Assembly (NCBI RefSeq): GCF_000736415.1
Contig: NZ_CP009043.1
Location: 1,550,001 to 1,614,000 of the forward strand
Direction: 5' to 3'
Length of the DNA: 64,000 nucleotides
Source: Campylobacter iguaniorum
GTDB taxonomy: Bacteria > Campylobacterota > Campylobacteria > Campylobacterales > Campylobacteraceae
In this document: positions 28,420-38,425 of the stretch, in pieces
Layout of the letters: the number at the start of each line of letters is the position of its first letter
How positions within the stretch are numbered: the stretch's first letter is position 1
Program-made: the position numbers and the translations under genes
Notes under the pieces: generated by a model
The model's database searches: none
Told to the model about the DNA's origin: nothing
The model's input: the letters and a program-made list of their open reading frames with translations, nothing else

Positions 28420-30233
28420 ATATTCACCTCATTTAATTTAACTTTGATAAACGATAAGAATTCGTCTAAATTCATATCCTTTTGTTCTCTAGCACGTCTA
28501 TCACGAAGCGCTACACCTCTAGAAGCAACCTCATTATCTCCAAGCACGATTATCATCGGAACTCTTTGTTTTTCTGCTGTTCTTATTTTTTTATTTAATG
28601 TTTCATTTTTACTTGAAATTTCACTATCTACACCAAGCTCTAAAAGCAGAGAATGAACCTCTTTAGCATAAGCTAAATGCTCATCAGCGATCGGTATAAT
28701 CACTACTTGAGTAGGTGCGATCCAAAACGGCAACTCACCAGCAGTATGCTCAAGCAAGATACCAATGAAACGCTCAAAACTTCCCATTATAGCACGGTGA
28801 AGCATAACTGGTTGTTTTCTTTCGTTATTTTCATCTATATAGCCAAGATCAAAACGTTTTGGTAGGTTAAAATCGACTTGGATAGTTCCACATTGCCATT
28901 TTCTTTTTAATGCGTCTGTGATTTTTATATCGATTTTTGGTCCATAAAATGCACCGCCGCCCTCGTCTATGCCGTATTTCAGCCCTTTTTCATCAAGAGC
29001 ATCTTTAAGTGCTTTTGTCGCTATCTCCCATACCTCATCATCGCCAACTGCCTTTGCTGGTTTTGTTGAGATTTCCATCTCATAGCTAAAGCCAAATGCA
29101 CTCATCAAAGTATCAACAAAGCTTAAAATTTCATACACATTTTCTTTGATTTGGCTTGGCATACAAAAGATATGCGCGTCATCTTGAGTAAATTCACGAA
29201 CTCTAAAAAGACCGTGTAAAACTCCGCTTTTTTCATGTCTATGAACTACGCCATACTCAAAAAATTTAAGTGGCAAATCACGGTAGCTTCTTATGTCGCT
29301 TTGATAGACTTTGATATGTCCGACACAGTTCATCGGCTTGATGCCGTATTCTTGCTCGTCAATCACAGTAAAATACATATTTTCTTTGTAGTTTGCATAG
29401 TGACCGCTGATCTTCCAAGCATCACTTTTTAGGATTTCAGGACCACGAACTGGCTCGTATCCTCTTAATCTGTGAGTTTTGTATAGTTTATGCTCTAGCT
29501 TGCTTCTTAATCTTGCTCCATTTGGCAGCCAAATAGGAAGTCCCACGCCGATATCGTCATCAAAAGTGAAAAACTTCATCTCAGCGCCAAGTTTTCTGTG
29601 GTCGCGTTTTTTAGCTTCTTCAATGATACGAATATGCTCTTTTAGGCTCTCTTTATCAGCGTAAGCTGTGCCATAAATCCTTGTTAGCATTTCGCGGTTT
29701 TCATCACCACCAAGATAAGCTCCAGCTATTCTAGTAAGCTTAAAAAATCTTGTAAAAATCGTATTTGGCACGTGTGGTCCACGGCAAATATCTTCAAAAT
29801 TTCCTTGAGAATAAAGGCTTACTACGCCATCTGGAATGCGTTTTAAAACCTCTTGTTTAAGGTCGTCGCTAGCGTATTTTGCAGCAACTTCAGCTTTTGT
29901 AGAGTTAAGCTTGACTATATCAGTTTTAGCCAAAGCTAGCTCTTTCATTTTCTTTTCGATCAGCTCTAAATCAGCCTCGCCAAGCTTCTCGCCGCCATTT
30001 CCCATAACCCTCATATCATAATAAAATCCATCTTCTATCGCAGGGCCTACAAAAAACTTAGCATTAGGATACAGCTCTTTTATCGCTGCAGCCATCAAGT
30101 GAGCACAAGAGTGTCTTATGACATCTAAAGCCTCTTTTGAATTATCAAATAATATCTCTTCGCCACCGTTTCCATCGTAGCTTTGAGTATCAACTACTAC
30201 ACCATTTACTTTATACGCAATTACATCGCTCAT
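28416..30233 (-). CDS. thrS: Threonyl-tRNA synthetase
   Basis: This 605-residue class II synthetase is shorter than the E. coli enzyme because it lacks most of the N-terminal TGS region. An editing domain with [16 protein letters not shown] is present, as are the catalytic motifs [38 protein letters not shown] and [20 protein letters not shown]. The C-terminal anticodon-binding domain follows. It forms an operon with infC. The promoter must lie in the 251-bp divergent gap before the alcohol dehydrogenase. Confidence 0.97.
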   Translation of the reverse strand: MSDVIAYKVNGVVVDTQSYDGNGGEEILFDNSKEALDVIRHSCAHLMAAAIKELYPNAKFFVGPAIEDGFYYDMRVMGNGGEKLGEADLELIEKKMKELALAKTDIVKLNSTKAEVAAKYASDDLKQEVLKRIPDGVVSLYSQGNFEDICRGPHVPNTIFTRFFKLTRIAGAYLGGDENREMLTRIYGTAYADKESLKEHIRIIEEAKKRDHRKLGAEMKFFTFDDDIGVGLPIWLPNGARLRSKLEHKLYKTHRLRGYEPVRGPEILKSDAWKISGHYANYKENMYFTVIDEQEYGIKPMNCVGHIKVYQSDIRSYRDLPLKFFEYGVVHRHEKSGVLHGLFRVREFTQDDAHIFCMPSQIKENVYEILSFVDTLMSAFGFSYEMEISTKPAKAVGDDEVWEIATKALKDALDEKGLKYGIDEGGGAFYGPKIDIKITDALKRKWQCGTIQVDFNLPKRFDLGYIDENNERKQPVMLHRAIMGSFERFIGILLEHTAGELPFWIAPTQVVIIPIADEHLAYAKEVHSLLLELGVDSEISSKNETLNKKIRTAEKQRVPMIIVLGDNEVASRGVALRDRRAREQKDMNLDEFLSFIKVKLNEVNI

Positions 30234-30484
30234 TAATTTCCTCTTTTCTACCTATAGCTCTTTCATACATCGAAAGAACAAAATACAAGATTTTATCTAA
30301 TTGTATTTTAAGTTAAACTGAATTTTAGTATTATTAAAGTTTGGCATAGCTTTTTATTTAACAAATTTGGTACGCTAAATTTAGTAAAATTTGTAGAATT
30401 AGGCAAAACTTATGGAGTTTTATTCTAACTCAAATTTGGCTTAAATTTGTATAATTTCTTATCAATTTATTGCAAGGAATATAC

Positions 30485-31615
30485 ATGCAAAGAAGAGAAT
30501 TTATGAAAAAGACAGCAATAGCAGGAGTGGCACTAGCCGCTGGGACTTCACTATTTGGCGCAGCAGGAAAAAGCACAATCACTTGCAAGGGTTACGCAGC
30601 TTTTGATGAGAGTGGGGAGCTAAAACCTTGGAAATTTCAAAGAAGAGCCGTGAGAGAAAACGACATTTTATTTGAAGTGAAAGCCACAAGTATCTGTCAT
30701 AGCGATATTCACACAGAGCTTGGTCACTGGGGCAAACAAACTTATCCACAAGTGCCAGGTCATGAGATAGTCGGAGTCGTGACTGAGGTCGGCTCAAAGG
30801 TTACTAAATTTAAAGTAGGCGATAGAGTAGGAGTGGGCTGCATGGTCGATAACGTAGACGTCCCAAGCTTGCAAGGCAAATCAGAGCAATACGACGCAAA
30901 CACTGTTTTTACCTATGGTCAAAGCTACAAAGCAGAGCCAACTGGCATAAGTCAAGGCGGATATAGCGATTATTTCGTCGTTCATGAGCATTTTGCCGTG
31001 CATTTACCAGACGATATCGACTTTAATCACGCAGCTCCACTCATGTGTGCTGGTATCACAACCTACTCTCCACTCATGAAATACCAAATCAAAAAAGGCG
31101 ATAATGTCGGCGTAGCTGGGATCGGCGGCTTAGGACATTTAGCAGTCAAAATCGCTCTAAGCAAAGGCGCGAATGTCACAGCCTTCACCACAACTCCAAG
31201 CAAGGTAAAAGACATACAAAGCTGGGGCGCGGCAGCTGTTGTCGTAAGCTCACCAGATGATTTGGCTAAATTTAGGGCTAAATTTGATTATGTTATTTCA
31301 ACCATTCCTTATGAGTTTGATATGATGCCTTACATCGCTATGGTTAAGCCTTTTGGCAACTTCACAGTCGTGGGAATGCCTGTAAATTTCAGTCAAAAAA
31401 TCCAAACTCTAGCTCTAGCAGCCACAAAGGTAAACTTCAACGCTTCACTCATAGGCGATATGAAAGAAACCCAAGAAATGGTGGATTATTGCGCTAAAAA
31501 CAAAATTTATCCAGAAATAGAGATCATCAAAGCAGATGAGATAAATGCAGCTTGGAAAAAAGTGGTAAATAAAGAGGCCAGATATAGATTTGTCATAGAT
31601 CCAAAGACGTTTTGA
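30485..31615 (+). CDS. Tat-exported zinc-type alcohol dehydrogenase lacking the structural zinc site
   Basis: This 376-residue medium-chain dehydrogenase carries a twin-arginine leader (QRREFMKK at residues 2-9, hydrophobic to about 27), predicting export of the folded NAD(P)-loaded enzyme. Catalytic zinc ligands are visible in ICHSDIHTELGHWG, VPGHEIVG and LMCAGITTYSPL, and the Rossmann loop is GIGGLGHLAVK. Where relatives have the four-cysteine structural zinc lobe, this protein reads DNVDVPSLQGKSEQYD with no cysteines. AAGGA 6 nt before the ATG at 30485 favours this start over an upstream TTG. The next gene overlaps its stop. Confidence 0.92.
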   Translation: MQRREFMKKTAIAGVALAAGTSLFGAAGKSTITCKGYAAFDESGELKPWKFQRRAVRENDILFEVKATSICHSDIHTELGHWGKQTYPQVPGHEIVGVVTEVGSKVTKFKVGDRVGVGCMVDNVDVPSLQGKSEQYDANTVFTYGQSYKAEPTGISQGGYSDYFVVHEHFAVHLPDDIDFNHAAPLMCAGITTYSPLMKYQIKKGDNVGVAGIGGLGHLAVKIALSKGANVTAFTTTPSKVKDIQSWGAAAVVVSSPDDLAKFRAKFDYVISTIPYEFDMMPYIAMVKPFGNFTVVGMPVNFSQKIQTLALAATKVNFNASLIGDMKETQEMVDYCAKNKIYPEIEIIKADEINAAWKKVVNKEARYRFVIDPKTF

Positions 31616-32058
31616 TGAGAGCGTTTAAATTTATCCTTTTGCTGATGATTGGAGCAAATTTAATGGCAGGTGAAAAAATCGCGCTAAGCGTGAAAAATAG
31701 CAGTGGAATGCAGAGTGAGTTTAGCGTAAGCTTGACTGATAATTCACCAGCTAGTGAGCTTGTAAAACAGCTAAAAAACTCTCCGCTCACGCTTAAAATG
31801 AGCGACTTTTCAAATTTTGAAAAGGTTGGAAATCTACCGTTTTCATTGCCAAGAAACGATGAGCCTATCAGCACGGACGCAGGAGACGTGATACTTTATC
31901 AAGGAAGCCGTTTTGTGATTTACTACGACCAAAACAGCTGGAACTTCACAAGACTTGGCGTAATTGATGAGCTAAAAAATGGTCAAATAAGCAAAGCTGA
32001 GTTTATAAAATTTCTAGGAAATGGCGATATTGAAGCTACTTTGAGAGTGAAAGAATAA
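31615..32058 (+). CDS. Exported cyclophilin-like-fold protein
   Basis: This 147-residue protein has a signal peptide (RAFKFILLLMIGANLMAG) followed by a domain of the cyclophilin-like-fold family often met beside small oxidoreductase genes. Diagnostic segments are SPASELVKQLKNSPLTLKMSDF, GDVILYQGSRFVIYYDQNSW and TRLGVIDE. Its ATG overlaps the TGA of the Tat-exported alcohol dehydrogenase, so the two are translated together and both act outside the cytoplasm. The molecular function is unknown; peptidyl-prolyl isomerase activity should not be assumed. Confidence 0.82.
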   Translation: MRAFKFILLLMIGANLMAGEKIALSVKNSSGMQSEFSVSLTDNSPASELVKQLKNSPLTLKMSDFSNFEKVGNLPFSLPRNDEPISTDAGDVILYQGSRFVIYYDQNSWNFTRLGVIDELKNGQISKAEFIKFLGNGDIEATLRVKE

Positions 32059-32062
32059 TAAA

Positions 32063-32138
32063 TGGTGGCCCTAACTGGACTCGAACCAGTGACCCCCACC
32101 ATGTCAAGGTGGTGCTCTACCAACTGAGCTATAGGACC
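32063..32138 (-). tRNA. tRNA-Val (anticodon GAC)
   Basis: A 76-nt cloverleaf: acceptor GGTCCTA pairs with TAGGGCC, the anticodon loop is TTGACAT, the T arm contains GGTTCGAGTCC and CCA is encoded. Confidence 0.97.
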
Positions 32139-32150
32139 AAAAGAAGTGAA

Positions 32151-32156
32151 ATTATA
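32151..32156 (-). promoter_or_regulatory. -10 box of tRNA-Val
   Basis: TATAAT on the minus strand lies 12 nt upstream of the tRNA 5' end, directly behind the hemJ terminator. Confidence 0.7.
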
Positions 32157-32168
32157 CAAAAAATTACT

Positions 32169-32196
32169 TAAATTTGGGTAAAAATACCCAAATTTA
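32169..32196 (-). terminator. Terminator of the glmM-lspA-TM2-hemJ unit
   Basis: A perfect 12-bp stem with a 4-nt loop starts next to the hemJ stop and is followed on the minus strand by a run of six T. This is the clearest intrinsic terminator in the window. Confidence 0.85.
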
Positions 32197-32643
32197 TTAC
32201 ATTAAATTCGCTTTTATTATCATCGCAAATATAATTACAAACATTATGATTGTCGGCACTTCGTTATACATTCTAAAAAATTTACCGCTTTTAAAACAGC
32301 GATTTTCTTTAAATAATTTTAAATAATGCCCCAAACTAAAGTGATAAGCTATCAAAATAACCACACAAAGTAGCTTGATGTGGAAGTATCCAGCCTTCAT
32401 AAGCTCTGGTTTTGAAAACAGTATTATCGCAAGACCTGTCAAAAGTGTCACGCCCATAGCTATCCAGCCAATACCGTGATAAAGTTTACTTTCTTGGATT
32501 TTTACAACATCAGTAAAGCCCTTGTTTTCCATGTGTTCAGCGTGATATACATAAAGTCTTGGCTGATAAAAAAGCATCGCCATCCAAGATATAAAAGCTA
32601 AATAATGCAGCCATTTAATCCACAAATAAGTCTCATAACCCAT
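32197..32643 (-). CDS. hemJ: HemJ-type protoporphyrinogen IX oxidase
   Basis: This 148-residue membrane protein has four hydrophobic helices and the family's conserved residues: WIKWLHYLAFISWMAMLFYQPRLYVYH at the N-terminus and WIAMGVTLLTG further on. HemJ oxidises protoporphyrinogen IX in haem synthesis in bacteria without HemG or HemY. It lies downstream of glmM and lspA, matching C. jejuni order from memory (Cj0360-Cj0362). A conserved histidine near the start of helix 1 (LHYLAF) is the likely haem ligand. Confidence 0.9.
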   Translation of the reverse strand: MGYETYLWIKWLHYLAFISWMAMLFYQPRLYVYHAEHMENKGFTDVVKIQESKLYHGIGWIAMGVTLLTGLAIILFSKPELMKAGYFHIKLLCVVILIAYHFSLGHYLKLFKENRCFKSGKFFRMYNEVPTIIMFVIIFAMIIKANLM

Positions 32644-32703
32644 TTTGTTACTCCTAAATAAAATTTCTTGATAAGTCTATCCAACAAATATAAATATTTT
32701 ATA

Positions 32704-33069
32704 TTATTTTAAAATTTCAGCTTTTCTTTGCTCGAATTCCTCTTTGCTTATAGCTCCATTTTTGTATAGTTCATAGAGTTTTTCCACGTTTTTTAGCCTC
32801 TGAGTTTGGTTTAGCGATTTTTCAAAACCATTTAGATCATTGACCTCATAGACCATTTTTGAAGTCAAAAATATATCCACAAGCCACCAAATTCCCCAAA
32901 TAGCCAAGAAAAAATATCCCACCAAAAACACAGCAGTTATACTTCCAATCCAAAAAAGTAAAAGTTGCAAAATCCCACTAAAAAATTTACCACAATAAAT
33001 CCTGTGAGCCCCAAATCCACCTAGAAAAAACCATAAAGCATAAGCTATATAAATATTTCTTTGCATCAT
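32704..33069 (-). CDS. TM2-domain membrane protein with a C-terminal SHOCT-like motif
   Basis: This 121-residue protein starts with a TM2 domain, two membrane helices around GGFGAHRIYCGKFFSGILQ and GIWWLVDIFLT, and ends with a SHOCT-like helix pair LYELYKNGAISKEEFEQRKAEIL. Such proteins are common, and their function is unsettled. The ATG overlaps the lspA stop by 4 nt, placing it between lspA and hemJ. The second methionine (33066) is an equally possible start. Confidence 0.85.
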   Translation of the reverse strand: MMQRNIYIAYALWFFLGGFGAHRIYCGKFFSGILQLLLFWIGSITAVFLVGYFFLAIWGIWWLVDIFLTSKMVYEVNDLNGFEKSLNQTQRLKNVEKLYELYKNGAISKEEFEQRKAEILK

Positions 33070-33506
33070 TTCTTCCTAATGAAACTTTGAATAATGATGA
33101 TGACAATAGCCACATCGATCATCACATCTGCGAAATTAAACACAGCAAAATCAAACCATTTATGCCAAAATATATAATCCACAACCCCGCCATGCACGAA
33201 GCGGTCAAGGATATTCGAACAACCCGCCCCAATAAGCATTCCAAATGCCACCGTGTGCGTCTTTAAAAGCTCCTTTTGACCAAAAAGATAGCCAAAAAGC
33301 AAAGCAATAAGCCCAAGTTGGATATACTTCAAATTTGCACCCAAAAACGCAAACATCGAAAACGCCACGCCTTTGTTATAAACTAAAACCAAATCAATAA
33401 ATTCGCCTTTATATCTAAAACCGTGCAAAAATACCCATTTTATCGCTTGATCAATGGCAAAAATAGCCGTAAAATAGGCTAAAAATTTAAAAATTACCCT
33501 ACTCAT
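33066..33506 (-). CDS. lspA: Lipoprotein signal peptidase (SPase II)
   Basis: This 146-residue inner-membrane aspartic protease cleaves lipoprotein signal peptides after lipidation. Four helices are evident, and the two catalytic aspartates lie in [16 protein letters not shown] and FNFADVMID. It overlaps glmM by 8 nt and the TM2 gene by 4 nt. Its substrates would include the lipoprotein encoded at 3878-4354. Confidence 0.96.
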   Translation of the reverse strand: MSRVIFKFLAYFTAIFAIDQAIKWVFLHGFRYKGEFIDLVLVYNKGVAFSMFAFLGANLKYIQLGLIALLFGYLFGQKELLKTHTVAFGMLIGAGCSNILDRFVHGGVVDYIFWHKWFDFAVFNFADVMIDVAIVIIIIQSFIRKK

Positions 33507-34839
33507 TTAACGCTTTTGTGAAGAATTTTTCAACTTCGCTCATCTTTTTGCTTACTAGATTTTCATCTTTGCCCTCAAGCAAAAGTCTGATGACATTTTC
33601 TGTACCAGAATACCTAAATAACGTTCTTATGCCTTGTTTTTTAAGCTCACTTTCTAGCTCTTTTAAGCCTTTTATCTCTTCAAGTGGTTTTTTCTCCACT
33701 ATCTTTAAATTCAGTAGTTTTTGTGGATATGGTTTGATACAGCCAAATATCTCGCTAGCTTTTTTCTTTTTTGCTAGCAAGCAAGCACTTACTTGAAGAG
33801 CCGAAACTAAGCCATCTCCAGTTTTTGCAAAGTCGCTAAATACGATATGACCACTTTGCTCACCGCCGAAATTTGCTCCATTTTCTTTCATCATTTCAAG
33901 GACAAATTTATCTCCTACATTTGAGCGAAGCAAGTTTATACCGTGTTTTGAGAGATAATCATCAAGAGCAGCGTTGCTCATCACGGTTGCTACTATCTCT
34001 TTTTTGGCTAGCATTTTGTTTTCGTTTAGATAGCTTGCAAGCACGCCAAGAAGCGCGTCGCCATCGATCACTTTGCCATCTTCATCAACCACCACAAGCC
34101 TATCAGCGTCGCCATCAAATGCAAATCCTATATCAGCTCTTAGATGCTTGACCTCTTTGGCTAAATTTTCAGGATGCAAGGCACCACAATTTGAGTTTAT
34201 ATTCCCACCATTTGGCGTGTCATTTAGCACGATTGTCTCAGCTCCAAGCTCGCTAAATACAGTCGGAGCGACCTTATAAACAGCGCCGTTTGCCACGTCC
34301 AAGACCACTCTTAAACCTTTTAGAGTTAGCTTATTTGGAAATGAGTTTTTGATATGCACGATATATCTGCCAATCACGTCATCAATGCGTTTTGACTGAC
34401 CTATTTCAAGTCCAGTTTTTTGGTTTTGGTTGATAATCTCATCGTTAAAATAAATATCTTCTATGGCTTTTTCGACTTCCACGCTTAGCTTATTACCAAA
34501 TCCGTCAAAAAATTTAATACCATTATCATAAAACGGATTGTGGCTCGCACTTATCATGATACCAGCATCGCACCTCATATCTTCAGTCAAAAACGCCACG
34601 GCCGGGGTTGGCATAGGTCCGATTTGGATTACATTATACCCAACAGCAGTAAGTCCTGCAACTATGGCAGTTTCTATCATATAGCCACTTTTTCTAGTGT
34701 CTTTTCCGACGAGTATTTTATTTGTGATTGAGTTTTTTCTAAAATAAATTCCAGCAGCCATAGCTAAACGCATAGCCATCATCGCATCTAGTTTTTCTCC
34801 AGCTTTTCCACGCACTCCATCAGTTCCAAAGAGTTTCAT
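33499..34839 (-). CDS. glmM: Phosphoglucosamine mutase
   Basis: This 446-residue enzyme interconverts glucosamine-6- and -1-phosphate for UDP-GlcNAc, hence peptidoglycan and LPS. Motifs in order are [11 protein letters not shown], the phosphoserine loop [13 protein letters not shown], the metal loop FDGDADRLV and the sugar loop GGEQSGH. I start it at the ATG at 34839, which has AGAAGG 6 nt upstream and gives the family's usual N-terminus. The frame extends 21 codons further upstream to 34902 but that extension is not needed. Confidence 0.96.
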   Translation of the reverse strand: MKLFGTDGVRGKAGEKLDAMMAMRLAMAAGIYFRKNSITNKILVGKDTRKSGYMIETAIVAGLTAVGYNVIQIGPMPTPAVAFLTEDMRCDAGIMISASHNPFYDNGIKFFDGFGNKLSVEVEKAIEDIYFNDEIINQNQKTGLEIGQSKRIDDVIGRYIVHIKNSFPNKLTLKGLRVVLDVANGAVYKVAPTVFSELGAETIVLNDTPNGGNINSNCGALHPENLAKEVKHLRADIGFAFDGDADRLVVVDEDGKVIDGDALLGVLASYLNENKMLAKKEIVATVMSNAALDDYLSKHGINLLRSNVGDKFVLEMMKENGANFGGEQSGHIVFSDFAKTGDGLVSALQVSACLLAKKKKASEIFGCIKPYPQKLLNLKIVEKKPLEEIKGLKELESELKKQGIRTLFRYSGTENVIRLLLEGKDENLVSKKMSEVEKFFTKALNE

Positions 34840-34982
34840 ATTTGCCTTCTTTTTAGTTAAATTTGATCGCATTTTATCTAAAATAATATTAAATTTATCC
34901 ATAAGCCTATATTATTTACATAAAAAACAGAATAGATGATTAAATTTGACTTAAATTCAGATCCATTTAATAATCTTTTAGA

Positions 34983-34988
34983 TATAAT
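34983..34988 (+). promoter_or_regulatory. -10 box of rpsT
   Basis: TATAAT lies about 30 nt before the rpsT ATG, in the short divergent gap with glmM. Confidence 0.65.
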
Positions 34989-35018
34989 TGCCGACTAAAA
35001 TTATAAAAAAGGTAAGTT

Positions 35019-35285
35019 ATGGCAAACCACAAATCTGCTGAAAAAAGAGCAAGACAAACTATAAAAAGAACTGAGAGAAATAGATTTTACCGCACAAGAC
35101 TTAAAAACATAACTAAAGCGGTAAGAGTTGCAGTAGCAAATGGCGACAAAGAAACTGCATTAGTAGCACTTAAAGATGCAAACAAAAACCTACATAGCTT
35201 TGTTAGCAAAGGTTTCTTGAAAAAAGAAACTGCATCAAGAAAAGTTAGCCGTTTAGCAAAATTAGTTAATACTATCGCTGCATAA
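35019..35285 (+). CDS. rpsT: Ribosomal protein S20
   Basis: This 88-residue basic helical protein of the 30S subunit begins with the standard [16 protein letters not shown] and contains [13 protein letters not shown] and [29 protein letters not shown] lies 6 nt before the ATG. It is followed after 6 nt by prfA. Confidence 0.98.
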   Translation: MANHKSAEKRARQTIKRTERNRFYRTRLKNITKAVRVAVANGDKETALVALKDANKNLHSFVSKGFLKKETASRKVSRLAKLVNTIAA

Positions 35286-35291
35286 TAATTA

Positions 35292-36359
35292 ATGTTAGCA
35301 GACAAACTACAACCATTCATCGATCGCTATAATGAGCTAAATAGTTTGCTTAGCGATCCCTCAGTCATCAGCGATATTTCTCGCATGACTAAGCTCTCAA
35401 AAGAACAAAGAAATATTGAACCCATCAAAGATGCGACTCATAAGTATTTGCAAATTTTAAATGATATAGAAGAGAATAAAGCACTTTTAGAAGATCCAGA
35501 GCTTGGAGATTTGGCTAAAGAGGAGTTAAAAAACCTTGAAGTCGCATTGCCAGAGCTTGAAGAAGAGATAAAAGTCTTACTTCTACCAAAAGATCCAAAT
35601 GATGAGAAAAATATATATTTGGAGCTTAGAGCTGGAACTGGCGGAGATGAAGCTGCCTTGTTTGTAGGTGACCTTGCAACTGCTTATATCAGATACACTG
35701 AGCAACGCGGCTACAAATATGAAATAGTAAGCTCAAGCGAAGGAAGTGCTGGCGGATACAAAGAGCTAATACTTCTGATAAAAGGCGATGGAGCTTATTC
35801 AAGACTTAAATTTGAAGGTGGAACTCACAGAGTCCAAAGAGTCCCAGAAACTGAGTCTCAAGGCAGAGTTCATACCTCAGCTATCACAGTTGCTATCATG
35901 CCTGAAGTCGAAGATAGTGAGATAGAAATAAATCCAAACGACCTTAAAATCGATGTCATGAGAAGTAGCGGACATGGCGGACAGTCAGTTAATACCACAG
36001 ATAGCGCCGTTCGTGTCACACACATCCCAACAGGACTTGTAGTCGTCAATCAAGATGGCAAAAGTCAGCACAAAAACAAAGACGCCGCTATCAAAGTCTT
36101 AAAAGCTAGACTTTATGATATGCAAGAGAGCGAGCGTAGAGAAAAAGAGAGTAAAGAGCGTAAAGACCAAGTCGGAACTGGCGATAGAAGTGGTAGAATC
36201 CGCACTTACAACTATCCGCAAAACCGCATAAGCGACCACCGCATAAACTTAACTCTTTATAGGCTTGACGCTATTATGGCAGCTGGACTATTTGATGAGA
36301 TTATCGATCCACTCATCGCTCATCACCAAGCTGAGGCCATAGCAAATGCTGGACTCTAG
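35292..36359 (+). CDS. prfA: Peptide chain release factor 1
   Basis: This 355-residue factor terminates translation at UAA and UAG. The peptidyl hydrolysis motif GGQ is in [11 protein letters not shown] near residue 228, and the codon-reading loop reads PETE in [14 protein letters not shown], a PxT-type variant usual in this group as I recall. Coupling with rpsT is close (6 nt). Confidence 0.97.
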   Translation: MLADKLQPFIDRYNELNSLLSDPSVISDISRMTKLSKEQRNIEPIKDATHKYLQILNDIEENKALLEDPELGDLAKEELKNLEVALPELEEEIKVLLLPKDPNDEKNIYLELRAGTGGDEAALFVGDLATAYIRYTEQRGYKYEIVSSSEGSAGGYKELILLIKGDGAYSRLKFEGGTHRVQRVPETESQGRVHTSAITVAIMPEVEDSEIEINPNDLKIDVMRSSGHGGQSVNTTDSAVRVTHIPTGLVVVNQDGKSQHKNKDAAIKVLKARLYDMQESERREKESKERKDQVGTGDRSGRIRTYNYPQNRISDHRINLTLYRLDAIMAAGLFDEIIDPLIAHHQAEAIANAGL

Positions 36360-36365
36360 CCATTT

Positions 36366-36716
36366 ATGACTAGAGAAGAGCTTCTAAAACATATCCATAC
36401 CAAATTTAAAATCACTCCAGATTTTCCTTGGAAAACTTATCCAAATTTCGCTGTTTTCAGACACAAAAGCAATGAAAAATGGTTTGCACTTCTCATAGAT
36501 ATAAATGCCTCTAAACTAGGACTTGACTCTGAAGAAATCATAGAAGTGCTAAATATCAAATGCGAACCAGAGCTTACAAAACTATTGCCAAATGGTAAAA
36601 ATATCTTCACTGCTTATCATATGAATAAAAACAACTGGCTATCCATAAGGCTGGATAGCACAAAGGGCGCGATGATCCACGACTTTTTAGACGATAGTTT
36701 TGAGCTGACAAAGTAA
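36366..36716 (+). CDS. MmcQ/YjbR-family protein
   Basis: This 116-residue protein has the small MmcQ/YjbR DNA-binding-like fold: a start TREELLKHIHTKF, then PDFPWKTYPNFAVFRHKSNEKWFALLIDI, and a C-terminal NNWLSIRLDSTKGAMIHDFLDDSFELTK. Members are widespread, but their role is unclear. It follows prfA by 6 nt and converges on the phosphoglycerol transferase gene with 7 nt between stops. Confidence 0.85.
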   Translation: MTREELLKHIHTKFKITPDFPWKTYPNFAVFRHKSNEKWFALLIDINASKLGLDSEEIIEVLNIKCEPELTKLLPNGKNIFTAYHMNKNNWLSIRLDSTKGAMIHDFLDDSFELTK

Positions 36717-36723
36717 GCCAAAT

Positions 36724-38337
36724 TTACTCTTTACTAGCTGATTTTAAATAATCATAAATATAACTTTTGTAGCTTTTTACAAGCTCTTTATTCTCACAAT
36801 CATCCACGCCACCACAAAGTTTTTTCATCGCATAAATCGCCTCAAAATGCTCGTTTGGTTTAATTTGCATAAGCTCAAGTAAAGTAGCAGTATTTAGCCC
36901 AAGCTCTCCAAGATCATCCCAGATTGAAGCATTTATCTCTTTGCTACCTTTGACGTAAAATCCGGTTATAAAAAGCTGATTTTTGTATGGCAAATTTAGA
37001 TCTTTTTCTTTAAATCCGAGCAATCCTTGGTGATCTCCAAAATACGCAAAGACATAAGGCTTTTTGCTACGTTGCATAAATTTATCAAAATCCATAGTCG
37101 CATTGCTAAGCTCTATTTGTCTTTCGTAGTAGTCGCTAAGCACAGTGTTTTTTAGTCCAAATTTAGGCTTTTCGTGTCTATTGTACGGGACATGCTCATT
37201 TATCGTTGTCGCATAGATAAAAAGCGGTTTGCTACTAGAGTGCAATTCATAAATTTTTTTTACACATTTGCTAAAATTCTCACTGCTAAGATGCCATAAA
37301 TTTTTATATCCTTCACCGTTATCGCAATCCAAATTTGACGGATGATAGTACTTATCCACGCCCAAATCCATATAAGCATTATAAACATTGAAAAAATTTG
37401 GCAGCAAAGGATTTAAGGCGACTACAAAATACCCTTGCTCTTTTAGAAGTTTAGGGAGAGAATATTTGATATGTTTGGTTCCACTGTAAAAAATCGTCGA
37501 TGAGCCACTCCCAAAATCATCAGGATTAAGCCCAGTAAGTATCTCAAACTCACTTCTAAACGTCTCTCCGCCAAAAGTATGAACCCTATTAAAGGCTTTA
37601 AATTTAAACTCACTACCTTCAAACATAGGGACTTGCTTTAAATTTGGCTCATATAGCGATGCATCAACTGTGCTTTCTTGCAGCCACAACACCAAATTTG
37701 GCTTTAAATTTGAGGTTTTATAAGGCTTCACATCTCTCATTTTTTCTTTGAAATATTCATAATTATCACCAAATTTAGGCGAGCTATATTCCAAGCTTCC
37801 AAACGACATAGCTAGATTCATACTTATCTCTTTTGCGTGAGGAAATGTTTTTGCCCAGTGCTCTTTCATAAGTTTTGTTTGGATCAAAAACGCATCTAAG
37901 AAAATCAAAAATATAAAAAACACCAAAAAGCCAAAACGTATTTTAAAGCTTGATTTTTTAGTATTTCTATACGCCCAAACCCCATACCCTAACACCAAAA
38001 TATAAATCAAAATGATAAATATAAGGCTTTTATATTCAAACACAATAGGCCAGTTTGAAACATCAAAAAATACTAAAAAATCTGATATAAAAAGTGGTTT
38101 TTTATAAAAATGATATGTTAAATTTGAAAGATAATAAACACAAATCGTAAAAATAGAGCTAAAATTTATAGCTCTTAGCCATTGTCCGCTTAAAACAAAT
38201 GCTGCCGAAAAAATCAGTAAAAATTGTATTGTGTTAAAGATTAACGCATAGGGGGGGGTAGCCTTGTATCTTGCTACAATAACCATGGCAAATATAAACA
38301 GTGCAAATGTAAAAAAATGTGAGATATACTTTTTCAA
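36724..38337 (-). CDS. LTA synthase-like phosphoglycerol/phosphoethanolamine transferase, likely phase-variable
   Basis: This 537-residue inner-membrane enzyme has about five N-terminal helices (to about residue 150) and a periplasmic sulphatase-fold domain with metal and nucleophile motifs LWLQESTVD, FGGETFRSEFEIL (Thr nucleophile) and FAYFGDHQG. It should move a lipid head group from phosphatidylglycerol or phosphatidylethanolamine onto a surface glycan, leaving diacylglycerol. The acceptor is unknown; lipo-oligosaccharide or periplasmic glycans are candidates, since teichoic acid is not expected. A C8 tract covers codons 27-29. Confidence 0.85.
   Translation of the reverse strand: MKKYISHFFTFALFIFAMVIVARYKATPPYALIFNTIQFLLIFSAAFVLSGQWLRAINFSSIFTICVYYLSNLTYHFYKKPLFISDFLVFFDVSNWPIVFEYKSLIFIILIYILVLGYGVWAYRNTKKSSFKIRFGFLVFFIFLIFLDAFLIQTKLMKEHWAKTFPHAKEISMNLAMSFGSLEYSSPKFGDNYEYFKEKMRDVKPYKTSNLKPNLVLWLQESTVDASLYEPNLKQVPMFEGSEFKFKAFNRVHTFGGETFRSEFEILTGLNPDDFGSGSSTIFYSGTKHIKYSLPKLLKEQGYFVVALNPLLPNFFNVYNAYMDLGVDKYYHPSNLDCDNGEGYKNLWHLSSENFSKCVKKIYELHSSSKPLFIYATTINEHVPYNRHEKPKFGLKNTVLSDYYERQIELSNATMDFDKFMQRSKKPYVFAYFGDHQGLLGFKEKDLNLPYKNQLFITGFYVKGSKEINASIWDDLGELGLNTATLLELMQIKPNEHFEAIYAMKKLCGGVDDCENKELVKSYKSYIYDYLKSASKE
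38251..38258 (-). repeat. C8 homopolymer near the start of the transferase gene
   Basis: Eight C on the coding strand encode the end of Thr27 plus Pro28-Pro29. Loss of one C leads to ATG CGT TAA directly after the tract, and gain of one leads to TAA five codons later. Both off-states therefore remove the enzyme. Confidence 0.85.
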
Positions 38338-38425
38338 AATTTAAGCCTTTTTATAAATTAAAAAGGGCTATTCTAACCAAATATAGCACAAATATACATT
38401 AAAAATTTACACAATATAAGATGAT

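Noticed and set aside
33499-34902. Longer GlmM starting at 34902.
   Set aside because: The extra 21 residues are not part of the family's N-terminus, and the ATG at 34839 has a well-placed ribosome site.
36724-38337. True lipoteichoic acid synthase.
   Set aside because: The fold matches, but a Gram-negative Campylobacter has no lipoteichoic acid, so only the general phosphoglycerol/phosphoethanolamine transferase role is claimed.
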